DNA of 64,000 nucleotides from Paludibacter jiangxiensis (GCA_945870155.1 CAMBSB010000002.1:1-64000); one strand, 5' to 3'. Positions 34,463 through 43,716 are shown, counted from the stretch's first letter. The notes: generated by a model not told the origin, from the letters alone. A program made the numbers and translations.

Positions 34463-34788
34463 TCTTTTTCAATTTTTGTTATCCGTACTGCACCAATGCT
34501 GTCAAACTTTGCAGTGGTCATTAGTAAACCAAAATAATCATCCGTATCAATCCGATTCAATTTGCACACCACCTGCTTATTGGAGCCTTCGGGTAGCATG
34601 TTATAAAAAAACGGAAATAAGTATTGCGAATGAAACGGCTGTTCATTTTTGGGCAAAGTAAGGCTGATAGCTGGTTTAGCGTTGTCAGCTAACCATGCAT
34701 TCATATAGCAAAATGTAAATGAGCCATCATCGTGTTGGGTCAATACGCCGGCTTCCTGGTCTTTGAATAGTACTTGAGCTTCTCTCAT
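34459..34788 (-). CDS. hipS: HipS-type antitoxin (system 2)
   Basis: 109 residues, the same length as HipS in system 1. It shares REAQVLFKDQEAGVL at the start, PAISLTLP in the middle, FPFFYNMLPEGSNKQVV and DYFGLLMTTAKFDSIGAVRI at the end. It overlaps hipT by ATGA and hipB2 by 4 bases, so the three genes are translationally coupled. The separate N-terminal domain protein defines the tripartite HipBST arrangement. The plus-strand ORF at 34368 is a shadow. Confidence 0.8.
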   Translation of the reverse strand: MREAQVLFKDQEAGVLTQHDDGSFTFCYMNAWLADNAKPAISLTLPKNEQPFHSQYLFPFFYNMLPEGSNKQVVCKLNRIDTDDYFGLLMTTAKFDSIGAVRITKIEKE

Positions 34789-35003
34789 TTGTTAGGAGCG
34801 ATGTTTTTTATTGTCAGGCTTACTTCCATCCCAAGTACATCGGCTATTTTTTGTAAGGTAAGCAATGTAGGATTTCCTTTTCCGCTTTCAAATTGCTTCA
34901 AGGTGCGTAATCCCACGCCCGATAATTCGGCTACCGTTTCTTGTGTTACTTGCAACACTTCCCTGCGCGCCTTTATTGTTTTTATTAATTCTGCATAGTG
35001 CAT
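34785..35003 (-). CDS. hipB: HipB-type XRE antitoxin / repressor (system 2)
   Basis: I choose the Met at 35003 (MHYAELIKTIKARRE) because the longer track start at 35033 lies inside the -7 box. The 72-residue product is one HTH: LQVTQETVAELSGVGLRTLKQFESGKGNPTLLTLQKIADVLG, ending VSLTIKNIAPNK. The GVGLRTL segment closely resembles GVGLRFL of HipB1. It is first in the operon, and its promoter carries inverted and direct repeats. Confidence 0.82.
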   Translation of the reverse strand: MHYAELIKTIKARREVLQVTQETVAELSGVGLRTLKQFESGKGNPTLLTLQKIADVLGMEVSLTIKNIAPNK

Positions 35004-35009
35004 TATATG

Positions 35010-35062
35010 GCTCTTTTTGGTGCAAATATACAATACTTTTCTAAATATACAATAAAAAGAGC
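35010..35062 (-). promoter_or_regulatory. hip operon 2 promoter with inverted and direct repeats
   Basis: GCTCTTTTT (35010-35018) and AAAAAGAGC (35054-35062) are exact mirror copies flanking the promoter. Between them AAATATACAAT occurs at 35024-35034 and 35043-35053 (19 bp apart). Read on the minus strand, TATATTTG followed by CACC gives the -7 box. The outer dyad is a good candidate for HipB binding. Confidence 0.65.
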
Positions 35063-35482
35063 AATAAATAGCACTTTATTGTGATAATGATAGTTTCAGC
35101 TTGTAATTATCTCACTTTTCCTTTATTTAGGGGCTGCTGAAAAACTGTTAATATTCTGACAATATGCTATATAACTCTTTTAATGAAGGTTTACATGCAA
35201 TCATTTTTGCATATTTTATTTAAAAACGATGCACTCAAAATATGAAATCTTAATAGTAAACCACAAAAGTACACAAAAGAATATTACTAATATTTGATAT
35301 ATTTTTTTTTGTGTTCTTAATGATAACATATATATATATATATTGCTAAATATGAAACAATTAAGTTCACAAAAGAATAAATCCTAATGGTTTTATGTAT
35401 AAACTTTTGTGATTCTTTTGTGTCCTTTTGTGGTTTTAATATCTTTAAATTAGCATTTCAGCAGACTATTTAACCATTATTT
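35063..35482. other. 420-bp AT-rich spacer holding a MITE-like inverted repeat
   Basis: No ORF is supported. The main feature is a 179-bp segment with 25-bp terminal inverted repeats (35258-35436). The run (TA)n near 35330-35342 lies in its middle. Confidence 0.5.
35258..35436. repeat. 179-bp element with 25-bp terminal inverted repeats
   Basis: AAACCACAAAAG-T-ACACAAAAGAAT at the left end is mirrored at 35412-35436 with a single mismatch. The word CACAAAAG recurs several times inside. The interior has no ORF, so it is MITE-like. A short TAAT-like repeat flanks both ends, but I cannot define a target duplication with confidence. Confidence 0.65.
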
Positions 35483-36283
35483 TTAACGAACAATACTTTT
35501 CGGGAAAATTATCTTATCGACACACCAAAAATCCCATTGAAAAAGCAGATTCATCTCACCAGCTCCCAAAAAGTGGAGTGACTCTGCTGAGCCTTCAACT
35601 TTACCCACAAAGTCACAATCGAACTGAACCACTGCTTTTTCTGTGTCAAATACCAATTCTTTAATTGTAAAATCATTCAGGTGAAATGTACTGAAAGCCT
35701 GACGAAAATGATTATGCCATTCAGCTTTCTCTGCTTCGCCAGACATAAAAGTTGTATAATAATCACTTTCTTTATTTAAATAAGAACTTACAAAATTATA
35801 TGAATGCTCTCGGATATCGTGTTCATGATTGGGGTGAAACTCTTCGTAAGTGTAGTGCGATATCATACCCGGAATTTGTATATCATCTTTCTCTTCCAGA
35901 AATAATTCTTCGGTAATAAACCGATACAATTCCCTGTTATCAACTTCACAAATTGTATCTAATGAAACGCTTTTATTAGCCATCAGCTCCATTAATCTGT
36001 TTAATTCTTCGGTAATTTCGGCATCGGTCAACTCTTCTACCTTGCGAAAGGGTGGTTGTTCCAGAAAATCGTACAATTTAATGACATTAGCTGATTTAAA
36101 AGCATTCTCGAAAGCCATAATATGATCCAAAAACTGACTTTCGATTTCGAGTGGTAAATCGTTATCATTATTTATGTTACCAAAATATGCGCCATGCTCT
36201 TCGGTAAGCTGTTTTTTCTTTTCTTCGTTCTCAATCCGTATCCGATCAAGTTTGTCTTTGGGTGTTTCTTTGTTCTTTTTCAT
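35483..36283 (-). CDS. Hypothetical protein, 266 residues
   Basis: A charged N-terminus (KKNKETPKDKLDRIRIENEEKKKQL) is followed by a helical region with many Glu/Leu (ELTDAEITEELNRLMELMANK). The C-terminal domain (about 150-266) alternates strands and aromatic residues (FTIKELVFDTEKAVVQFDCDFVGKV) and could be NTF2-like, which is a guess. It has no signal peptide or known motif. It lies at the far end of the restriction locus, 27 bases downstream of the next gene, so probably in one operon with it. Confidence 0.55.
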   Translation of the reverse strand: MKKNKETPKDKLDRIRIENEEKKKQLTEEHGAYFGNINNDNDLPLEIESQFLDHIMAFENAFKSANVIKLYDFLEQPPFRKVEELTDAEITEELNRLMELMANKSVSLDTICEVDNRELYRFITEELFLEEKDDIQIPGMISHYTYEEFHPNHEHDIREHSYNFVSSYLNKESDYYTTFMSGEAEKAEWHNHFRQAFSTFHLNDFTIKELVFDTEKAVVQFDCDFVGKVEGSAESLHFLGAGEMNLLFQWDFWCVDKIIFPKSIVR

Positions 36284-36310
36284 ACATTTATAATTTATTT
36301 GATATTCATC

Positions 36311-36652
36311 TTAAATCATTGGTTTTAAGTCGAATTTCGAAACTATATATTGCAATTTTTCCACCAAAAGGTTTATCCAGAGAAAATATTCAGGCGATTT
36401 TAATGTGCAAAACCCAATTTCGCCGTAATGCTCAAAACTTTTACGGTGTATAACCACAAAATGAGCCTTTTCATAAAACTTCAACATAATATCTTCGAAC
36501 GACATTTCAACTTTTTGTCGGGCAAAGCTAATATTACAGTCTAAAATATCAACCCACCATCTTTCATGTAAAGCGTATGCATCATTGAGTATCATCACTT
36601 TTTCAGACAAGGTTAAATGACGTATGTTGTAAAAAATATCGTTTTCTATCAT
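36311..36652 (-). CDS. Hypothetical protein, 113 residues
   Basis: Short soluble protein with RHLTLSEKVMILNDAYALHERWWVDILDCN and FVVIHRKSFEHYGEIGFCTL. Its start lies 100 bases downstream of the hsdR stop codon on the minus strand, and it precedes the 266-residue gene. No family is recognised. It may be an accessory protein of the restriction locus, but only the position says so. Confidence 0.5.
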   Translation of the reverse strand: MIENDIFYNIRHLTLSEKVMILNDAYALHERWWVDILDCNISFARQKVEMSFEDIMLKFYEKAHFVVIHRKSFEHYGEIGFCTLKSPEYFLWINLLVEKLQYIVSKFDLKPMI

Positions 36653-36752
36653 CTTTATTTTTCAATTCCAATTCCAGCACCAAATTCTGCCAACAAAGTA
36701 TCATCTTCGTTGGAAAATAACTTTTTGTATTTCAGCTATTTAGCGACAGTTC

Positions 36753-39700
36753 TCACGCATATGCCCTACTTCCACCACTCTGTGCAATGGTCAAAAAATG
36801 GTCGTACACTCTATCGCATTTGTTACTGTAAATTTCTCTATCGTAGCTTTTAGGGAGTGTTTCATCCAAAACTTTTTTAATTGCAAATTGAACTTGCATG
36901 CGGGTTTGGGTATCTTTAAACCAGTCGGTAATGAGTACAGTTGGTCTATCATCCTTTAATTTATGCAATAAACTTTTAGCAGCCAGTTTTACTTTTTGCT
37001 CTTCGTCTTTGGTCAGGTTTTCTTTTTTTATGAGGTCGAAGATTTCCAGTTCGGCATCGGTCAGTCCTTCCTTTGCAGCACGCATTTCTTCTTCACGCAT
37101 TTTATCCACAAAGTCCATTAAATCGTCGAAGAAATTTTCGTTGGTTGCATTGCCAGAGTTGTAACGGTCGATTATTTCCTGCAACTTCTGCGCAAAGCTG
37201 ATCCGAGTTACATTTCGCTCCATCATCAGTTGTAATTTACTTGAAATAAATGCCCTGAGGTCAGCAATTTCAATATTTTTATGTGGAGCTGTTTTGTATT
37301 CTTCTTTTAATTTCTCAATATCCAGTTTACTAAGGTCAATTTGCTTCCAAGGTTTAATGGTAAATGCATTTCCTTCGGCAGCAATATTCTCAATCAGCGG
37401 TTTATTACTGATTTGTTCTTCTACTGCTTGTGCCACTATGCTTTCGTCCAGCAATTGACTGATACGCCTTTTAGCGCTATCCAAGTCGGCTCTATCCGCT
37501 TTTCCATCCATCACTTCGCGCAAATAATGAATAATGGCAGCCAATAGAAAGTCCTTGCGGCGACCTAATATTTCTGGTTTACAGGCTTCGTACAATGCCT
37601 CAATGGTGTTGTCGTACACCACAAACTGTTTTTTGTGTTCGTCGTTTGCCACAATGGTATCGGCAAAGTCATCGAACAATCCCAACTTGTTGAAAAGTAT
37701 CTTTGAATCACTGATTTCTGTCAGATTTACGCCTATGGTTGCACACCAAAGATTGCATTCGTTTATGGCATCGGCAAGTAACACATAGAGTTGATCCTTT
37801 TCTTGTACCGGCACATCTTCACCCGAAGAACCACCAAAAGTGCCACCACCATAGGAAGCAAATGCTTTTTTGAGGTTACGGAAAACATTGTAGTAGTCAA
37901 CAATTAAACCGTTTTTCTTTGGTTTGTTATTTATCAGAAAGTCTGTCACCCTGTTTGCACGTGTTATGGTCTGCATTAGGGTATGGTCTTTCATAGGCTT
38001 GTCGATATACAAAGTTGAAACAGTTGGTGCATCAAAACCCGTAAGCCACATACTGCATACAAAAACAAGTCGTAATGGGTCATCTGGTTTCTTGAATTTG
38101 TATTCTAGGTCGTAACCATTTTCGTCGGGAGTGAGCATCCGTTTTCGGTGCGATTTTATATCTAAATTTTGTTTTTCAAATTTTTCATCCTCGCCCGCTT
38201 CTTCACTTACAATCACCGCCATTTCGGTTTTTCGCATCCAATCCAGCAAACGTTTTTGTTCCTCTTTTTCTCGACTATCATTTAGCGAGTTCAGTTGTGT
38301 TTGCAATTTTCGTTTTTCTTCTTCCCACAATCGTTTTACCTTATCGTACATTTTTACGGCTGTGAATTTATCAATGGCAATTACCATTCCTTTGCCCAGA
38401 TAACCTCGGCGAGGGAAATGATACACAATATCGTGAGCAATAATATCTAAACGATCGTCTCGTTTTAAAACGCTCATTTCTGTAGCAAAATCTTTTTCCA
38501 ATCTGATTTGATCGGCTTCAGTCAAATTTTCATCGCTAACAATATCAGCCAAATCATCATCAATATCATCATTCTGAAGCAATACAGAAGGAACACGCTT
38601 GTGATAGAAGAGCGGTACAGTAGCCTCATCTTCAATACTTTGTTTAAAGTTATATTCCGATACATTTTCGCCAAACCATTCGTGCGTTAGCTTTTTACTT
38701 CCCAATAATGGTGTCCCTGTAAATGCCATGTATTGTGCATTGGGTAAGCCGGTACGCATATTTTCCGCCAAATCTTTGTATTGTGTACGGTGGGCTTCGT
38801 CAATAATCACAATAATATCGTTGCGGGTTGACAATATTGGATATGCCTGACCTTTTGGGTAACGAAATTTTTGTATTAGTGTAAATATATAGCGGGTATT
38901 GGTTTGAAGCAATCCACGCAAGTCTTCACCGTTGGCCGGTCGGCATTTGGTGTCTTTGTTGAATGCACCTGCACCCAAAAAGTTCCGGTAAATCTGACCA
39001 TCCAAATCATCGCGATCGGTAACAATCAGAAATGTGTAGTTACCTGTGAATTTGCGGAATACTTTTCGGGCAAAAAATATCATACTATAACTCTTGCCGC
39101 TACCTTGTGTATGCCAGAAAACACCTAATTTGCCTTTGTTCGCGCTGTCGGTTCCTTCGGTATCGTGCTTCAGGCGAAGTGCGAAATTGTCAATGGCATT
39201 GTTTACACCTAAAAACTGGTGATTTTTGGCTGCAATTTTGGCTATATCGTTGTAGAAAAGAATAAAATTTTCTACATAATCCAATAGTTTCCGTTTGTCG
39301 CAAAGACCCAAAACGGCATAATCCAAACTAACACCGTACTGTTGAATTCGTTTTTTATCCGGCACTTGTTCTTCGTTGTTTGGACGTAACCAATTGAAAA
39401 AGTGACCATAACCTGCATTAAAACTACCTACTTTTGTCTCGAATCCATTACTCAGCATACATAAGGCATTGTAATGAAACAAGAGTGGAATATCGCGGCG
39501 GTAATTGGTGAGGTTATCGTCGTAGGCATTACGAACAGCAATGTTACTATTTTTGAGTTCGATAAAAATTAAAGGAAGACCGTTCAGAAAAACAATCAGG
39601 TCAGGTCGGCGACGGATAAACTGTCCTTGTATCCAGAGTTGTGAAACAACTAAGTAATCATTTTTGGATGGCTCATTAAAGTCAACGACTTTAACGTTTA

Positions 39701-40028
39701 CAGTTTCTTTTCGTCCGTTAGTGTTGTTTATTTCAAGTTGAATGCCATTCTTGATTAAGCCTGCAATTTCTTTATTGGCTTCAAATTCCAATTTATCCAG
39801 GCGGGTCTGACAAAGTTGTTCAAAAGCCTCATCTATGGCCGATTCGGGAAGTCCTTTGTTTAATTCAATCAGCTTCCGACGGAGTAATGGCTTTATGACC
39901 ACATCCGTTTCTGTCAAACGACCCGTACTGTCTTTATCAATGCAATTGATATGGCGGTAATCGAGGTTGTGCGTGAACACCTCTATAATTGCCTTTTCTA
40001 TTTGATCTTCCGATATGTAATTTGCCAT
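36753..40028 (-). CDS. hsdR: Type I restriction enzyme, R subunit
   Basis: The 1091 residues are typical for HsdR. An N-terminal nuclease domain carries RRPDLIVFLNGLPLIFIELKN (PD-(D/E)xK, about 140-160). The Walker A HTQGSGKSYSM lies near 305, the motor motif DEAHRTQY near 410, FTGTPL near 440, and SF2 motifs FVCSMWLTGFDAPTVSTLYIDKP and QTITRANR further on. A long helical C-terminus follows. It cleaves DNA after ATP-driven translocation when HsdM/HsdS find an unmodified site. It ends in TGA. Many plus-strand ORFs inside are shadows. Confidence 0.95.
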   Translation of the reverse strand: MANYISEDQIEKAIIEVFTHNLDYRHINCIDKDSTGRLTETDVVIKPLLRRKLIELNKGLPESAIDEAFEQLCQTRLDKLEFEANKEIAGLIKNGIQLEINNTNGRKETVNVKVVDFNEPSKNDYLVVSQLWIQGQFIRRRPDLIVFLNGLPLIFIELKNSNIAVRNAYDDNLTNYRRDIPLLFHYNALCMLSNGFETKVGSFNAGYGHFFNWLRPNNEEQVPDKKRIQQYGVSLDYAVLGLCDKRKLLDYVENFILFYNDIAKIAAKNHQFLGVNNAIDNFALRLKHDTEGTDSANKGKLGVFWHTQGSGKSYSMIFFARKVFRKFTGNYTFLIVTDRDDLDGQIYRNFLGAGAFNKDTKCRPANGEDLRGLLQTNTRYIFTLIQKFRYPKGQAYPILSTRNDIIVIIDEAHRTQYKDLAENMRTGLPNAQYMAFTGTPLLGSKKLTHEWFGENVSEYNFKQSIEDEATVPLFYHKRVPSVLLQNDDIDDDLADIVSDENLTEADQIRLEKDFATEMSVLKRDDRLDIIAHDIVYHFPRRGYLGKGMVIAIDKFTAVKMYDKVKRLWEEEKRKLQTQLNSLNDSREKEEQKRLLDWMRKTEMAVIVSEEAGEDEKFEKQNLDIKSHRKRMLTPDENGYDLEYKFKKPDDPLRLVFVCSMWLTGFDAPTVSTLYIDKPMKDHTLMQTITRANRVTDFLINNKPKKNGLIVDYYNVFRNLKKAFASYGGGTFGGSSGEDVPVQEKDQLYVLLADAINECNLWCATIGVNLTEISDSKILFNKLGLFDDFADTIVANDEHKKQFVVYDNTIEALYEACKPEILGRRKDFLLAAIIHYLREVMDGKADRADLDSAKRRISQLLDESIVAQAVEEQISNKPLIENIAAEGNAFTIKPWKQIDLSKLDIEKLKEEYKTAPHKNIEIADLRAFISSKLQLMMERNVTRISFAQKLQEIIDRYNSGNATNENFFDDLMDFVDKMREEEMRAAKEGLTDAELEIFDLIKKENLTKDEEQKVKLAAKSLLHKLKDDRPTVLITDWFKDTQTRMQVQFAIKKVLDETLPKSYDREIYSNKCDRVYDHFLTIAQSGGSRAYA

Positions 40029-40084
40029 ATTTGAGAATTGATTTAGAATTTATCACCTAGTTTATCACCTAATTTACCCCGTAA

Positions 40085-40577
40085 CTATTTATTCGCTAAT
40101 ATACACCAATAACCTGTTTTGTCAGATCCAATACGTTCAATCATCTTATCTTGCTTTAGCCTACGAATTTGTTTTTCAACAGCACTAACACTTAATCCTA
40201 TGCTATTTGCAATTTCGGTTTCGTAATGTTTTTATTGTCAATTATATGATTGATAATTTGAGTCGACGTTTATCCCCTAGTATTTTAGTTTCTTCCATCA
40301 TTTCTTCCATGTTTCTTCCATATTTTCTTCCATGTTTTCTAATTTCTACATTAAAAAATGATTTTCTAATGCCCAATTTTAGGCTTTACCACCATTTATA
40401 CCGCCACTTTTACCGCCATTTCTTCCACAGTATTACCACAGTTTCTACCTTGTTTTCTGCCATGTTTTCTGATTTTACGTTTATAAGAGATAGTCCAATG
40501 CACACTTTTATGCTTTTACCGCCAGTTATACCGTCATTTTCTCCACAGTCTTTACCACAGTTTTCTCCACAGTATAA
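40085..40577 (-). pseudogene. Decayed winged-helix module array behind the Schlafen-like gene
   Basis: On the minus strand the end of this segment encodes ETEIANSIGLSVSAVEKQIRRLKQDKMIERIGSDKTGYWCILANK and TAG at 40085, a fourth copy of the winged-helix module of the upstream genes. Its first third lies in another frame (IINHIIDNKNIT), so it is frameshifted. Upstream of it are MEE-type linker repeats (ATGGAAGAAA) and two imperfect ~63-80-base direct repeats (about 40330-40393 and 40462-40524). No intact ORF remains, and the plus ORF 40207-40671 is a low-complexity shadow. Confidence 0.65.
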
Positions 40578-40805
40578 CTATTCTGTTTTATCAGGAACAA
40601 TTACCCATTGCCCACCTTTATCTCCACCTATTCGGTTTAAAACGCCTGCTTTTTTTAATTTATCTAGTTGATATTCAACTCTCCGTTGACTCAATCCGCT
40701 ATACTTCATCATCTCATTTATGGTAATCTTAGCATTAGCAGATATCGCTGCAATTAAACTTTCAGTTGAATTTTTCTCCACAGTTTTCTCCACAGTTTTC
40801 TCCAC
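40578..40805 (-). CDS. Detached winged-helix module (75 residues)
   Basis: MEKTVEKTVEKN, a short repeated linker, leads into a winged-helix domain (ITINEMMKYSGLSQRRVEYQLDKLKKAGVLNRIG) and ends with DKGGQWVIVPDKTE. That tail is almost identical to the end of the upstream 550-residue protein (TKGGQWVIVPDKTE). It starts 8 bases after that gene's stop. It may be translated on its own, or be a duplicated tail cut off by the stop. Confidence 0.6.
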   Translation of the reverse strand: MEKTVEKTVEKNSTESLIAAISANAKITINEMMKYSGLSQRRVEYQLDKLKKAGVLNRIGGDKGGQWVIVPDKTE

Positions 40806-40812
40806 AGTTTAA

Positions 40813-42465
40813 TTATTCAGTTTTATCAGGAACAATGACCCATTGCCCACCTTTTGTAGATCCTGAACGTTGAATTTTACCTTCCAATTTTAGTTTATTT
40901 AATTGATATTCAATTACTCCACGACTTTTGTTTGTAAGCTTTTCAATTTCAGACGCTGTTATACTTGGATTTTGTTCAATAATTTTTAACATCTTTTCTT
41001 CCAGCATTTCTTCCATGTTTTCTTCCAGCATTTCTTCCATCATCTTTAATTTTGACGTACCTGAAACAACCTTCCACTGCCCACCTTTATCAGGCCCTAC
41101 ATGTATTAATTTATTTTCATTTTGCAGCCTATTTATCTGTTTTTCAATAGCTCTGGTAGAAATTCCAATAATCTCAGCAAGCTCTGAAATCGTAATAAAA
41201 TTATTTATTTCAATCAGTTTTAGTATTTTCTCCGAACTTTTCTCCGAACTTTTCTCCGAACCTTTCTCCGAACTTTTTTGTACAGTTTCTTCGGTTGGTT
41301 TTGTTGTTTCGTCCTCCACCACTACCGGTCGTTTAAAAATAATGGTAAACAATCCTTCTTTTTGGTAAATGGGAGCGGGCAAATGGTTGGTGAGCATCAT
41401 TTCTTCCATACGAAGAATGCCTGAACCTACTTTTTCGACCAAATGCATTCGTTGAAAAAGACTAAATATCAATGGATTGCGCGATACGCTTTTGTGTCCA
41501 AATTCTTTGCCAACCGAAGCCAGCAAGCCGCCCGGATTCGAAATTTCTACTCGGTCGTCGAACAACTCAATGGTGGTTACAGCACCTTTTTCATAATAAT
41601 CGCGATGTGAAAGTGCATTGACAATGGCTTCTTTAAATACGGTTTCGGGTATTTCCCACACTTCTTTTCGCGGACCACCACCTTGACCTTCAATGTCGTA
41701 GCCTACATTCAGTTTTCCGCGTAACCATTCTCGGGCATTGGTGTATTGCACAAACAATGGACCCGTATATGTTTTGTCATCCGAAATATAGCGCTTGTTC
41801 ACACCTCTAAATGCCACACAGCGGGTAATAGCCTGTTCGTAAAATTGTTCGGGTTGCGAGCAAAAAAACAAAACTCCACCACGTTTAAACTGTCCGTCGG
41901 ATGTAAATAATTGAAGGTTTTTACGAATTTGGCTATCGGTAACAGCGGGCGAAAAACCGGCTTCGACCCTGAAATTAATAAAATTATCACGGTCGATTTG
42001 CGAGTCAACATCAAAGTCTCTACAGGTAGCTTCGTCAAAATAGAGCTTTTCGGATTCCTGAAAGAAATCACGCATCTGCTCTGCGGTTTTGAGTTTCTGA
42101 CTGTTTGGTCCAACCCGCACATAAATTGAACCGGAACAGACATAAGGTTTATTTATCCCTGTAGGGACTTCAATCACTGCAATGTCAAATCCATCCACAT
42201 TAACCACTTCGAATGAGCAATTTAATTGGGGAGAAATTTCAGATATTGAATTTTGTATGGCAGAGCGTTTGGCATTATCAATACTTACACCTTTCAGGTT
42301 GTTGTTATCGTCAACACCTATCAGCAATATGCCTCCTGTAGCATTGGCAAATGCACATACTTCTTCGCTCAGTTCCTTTACTTTAGAAGGAACCGATACC
42401 TTGAATTCCGCATTGTAGCCTTCGCCCGAAGCAACTAACAGTTTTATGTCATCGGCTGTTACCAT
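40813..42465 (-). CDS. Schlafen/AlbA_2-type ATP-binding protein with two winged-helix tails
   Basis: The 550-residue protein starts with an AlbA_2 (Schlafen-like) domain: GEGYNAEFKVS, FANATGGILLIGVDDNNNLKGV, YVRVGPNSQK (about 1-130). A helical part and a HATPase_c_4-like domain follow (EAIVNALSHRDYYEKGAV and SNPGGLLASVG, about 285-325; GSGILRMEEMM). Then come a (SEKG/SEKS)n linker, winged helix 1, a (MEEMLEE)n linker and winged helix 2 ending VIVPDKTE. Such proteins often sit in type I restriction loci as putative regulators; role unproven. It lies between hsdS (17 bp upstream) and the detached module. Plus ORFs here are shadows. Confidence 0.8.
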   Translation of the reverse strand: MVTADDIKLLVASGEGYNAEFKVSVPSKVKELSEEVCAFANATGGILLIGVDDNNNLKGVSIDNAKRSAIQNSISEISPQLNCSFEVVNVDGFDIAVIEVPTGINKPYVCSGSIYVRVGPNSQKLKTAEQMRDFFQESEKLYFDEATCRDFDVDSQIDRDNFINFRVEAGFSPAVTDSQIRKNLQLFTSDGQFKRGGVLFFCSQPEQFYEQAITRCVAFRGVNKRYISDDKTYTGPLFVQYTNAREWLRGKLNVGYDIEGQGGGPRKEVWEIPETVFKEAIVNALSHRDYYEKGAVTTIELFDDRVEISNPGGLLASVGKEFGHKSVSRNPLIFSLFQRMHLVEKVGSGILRMEEMMLTNHLPAPIYQKEGLFTIIFKRPVVVEDETTKPTEETVQKSSEKGSEKSSEKSSEKILKLIEINNFITISELAEIIGISTRAIEKQINRLQNENKLIHVGPDKGGQWKVVSGTSKLKMMEEMLEENMEEMLEEKMLKIIEQNPSITASEIEKLTNKSRGVIEYQLNKLKLEGKIQRSGSTKGGQWVIVPDKTE

Positions 42466-42482
42466 TTTTTTTCTGCTTTTTT

Positions 42483-43715
42483 TTATTTCACCTCCAATTT
42501 TCCACTTATCAACCGTGGCAACAAACGGTCACGGATTTGACGAAGTTGGGTGTTTTGCTGCTGAAGTGTTTCCTTTTGATCTATTATTGGCTCAACAATT
42601 TTATTGAATTTTAATATTAAACTATCAGTTGGCTTAAATAGAGAGAAACCTGTCATTAGATTTGCATTGGCTTGCGGTTGTGCAGCTCCACTTGCAACTG
42701 CTTGAATGAACTCTTTATAGTTATCAGACTCTGCAATTATTCCAATATAGTAGCTCATATTTGAATCTATTGATTTAAGTCTGACTAAGTAAGAAGCAAA
42801 AACTGATTTGGGGTGATATTTATTAATTCGTTTAGCATAGCCAACAGTTGCACCAGTTCGGGCTACAACAATATCTCCATTATTTAATAAGTATTTATCT
42901 TCATCTTTTTCAGAAATAGCACAATGTGGTACATCATCCCAATTAATATCTCCATTTGCAACATCTGTAATACGCAATAACTTTGGTCCAATATTTTCAT
43001 TTGTTGCACTTGCAGTAAAACCATATTGAGTTCTTACTAATTCACTTAATTTTTTCACTTCCCATCCTTTCGGCATCCCCTTCACAAACTTCGCCTCTTT
43101 ATGCCCAGGAAACCGCATGCGCACAAACCATTCTTTGTAAAGCTCACGGGCAGTTTCTTCCAATAATTTAATCCGTTGATTATTGACTTCAATTAAGTCG
43201 TCGTAAGCGGAAAGTATGGAGGCTATGCGGTGTTGAAGTTTGATATCTGTCTCTGGTAAACTAATTTTACGTAAGTCTTTTATTGGAAGCTGTGGTTGTG
43301 CTGTGCCACTTGAAAATAATTGAATTTGCTCTTGAATGTAATTTGATTTAATTAGGTAGTACAAGAAGATATTATTGTATTCATCTTTATCAGGTCTTAG
43401 AATAACCATACCTGAGTTTATTCGAATATGATCGTAATTGATTGCATCAACAAATACTGCAATATTGCCTACTGTTCCTCTTGTAGTTAAAACTAAATCG
43501 CCTCTTTTAAGTTTTCCTTTTCTGAGTTTCTCATCTTTGGGTTTTGAAATGAAACTACATTTTGAGAAATCAAATCCTTCTTTAGTTACGTTTCCTGTAT
43601 TTAGAAACAAACAATATCCTGATTCAAAGAATTCTGATTGATTCGGGTAATTTATACCTCTGTCACCATCAATTATCTGAATTGAAGTTTTATAAATTCT
43701 TTTTGTTCCTATCAT
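42483..43715 (-). CDS. hsdS: Type I restriction-modification specificity subunit
   Basis: The 410 residues have two target-recognition domains, each followed by a conserved helical region. The first helix block is LQHRIASILSAYDDLIEVNNQRIKLLEETARELYKEWFVRMRFPGHKEAKF (about 165-215); the second ends QQNTQLRQIRDRLLPRLISGKLEVK. HsdS decides which bipartite DNA sequence is methylated and cut. It starts one base after the hsdM stop. The TRD sequence does not let me predict the target. The plus ORF at 43438 is a shadow. Confidence 0.93.
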   Translation of the reverse strand: MIGTKRIYKTSIQIIDGDRGINYPNQSEFFESGYCLFLNTGNVTKEGFDFSKCSFISKPKDEKLRKGKLKRGDLVLTTRGTVGNIAVFVDAINYDHIRINSGMVILRPDKDEYNNIFLYYLIKSNYIQEQIQLFSSGTAQPQLPIKDLRKISLPETDIKLQHRIASILSAYDDLIEVNNQRIKLLEETARELYKEWFVRMRFPGHKEAKFVKGMPKGWEVKKLSELVRTQYGFTASATNENIGPKLLRITDVANGDINWDDVPHCAISEKDEDKYLLNNGDIVVARTGATVGYAKRINKYHPKSVFASYLVRLKSIDSNMSYYIGIIAESDNYKEFIQAVASGAAQPQANANLMTGFSLFKPTDSLILKFNKIVEPIIDQKETLQQQNTQLRQIRDRLLPRLISGKLEVK

Positions 43716-43716
43716 C

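Noticed and set aside
40207-40671. 154-residue plus-strand ORF
   Set aside because: Low-complexity antisense reading of the linker-repeat and winged-helix array (FLPYFLPCF-like); no start context.
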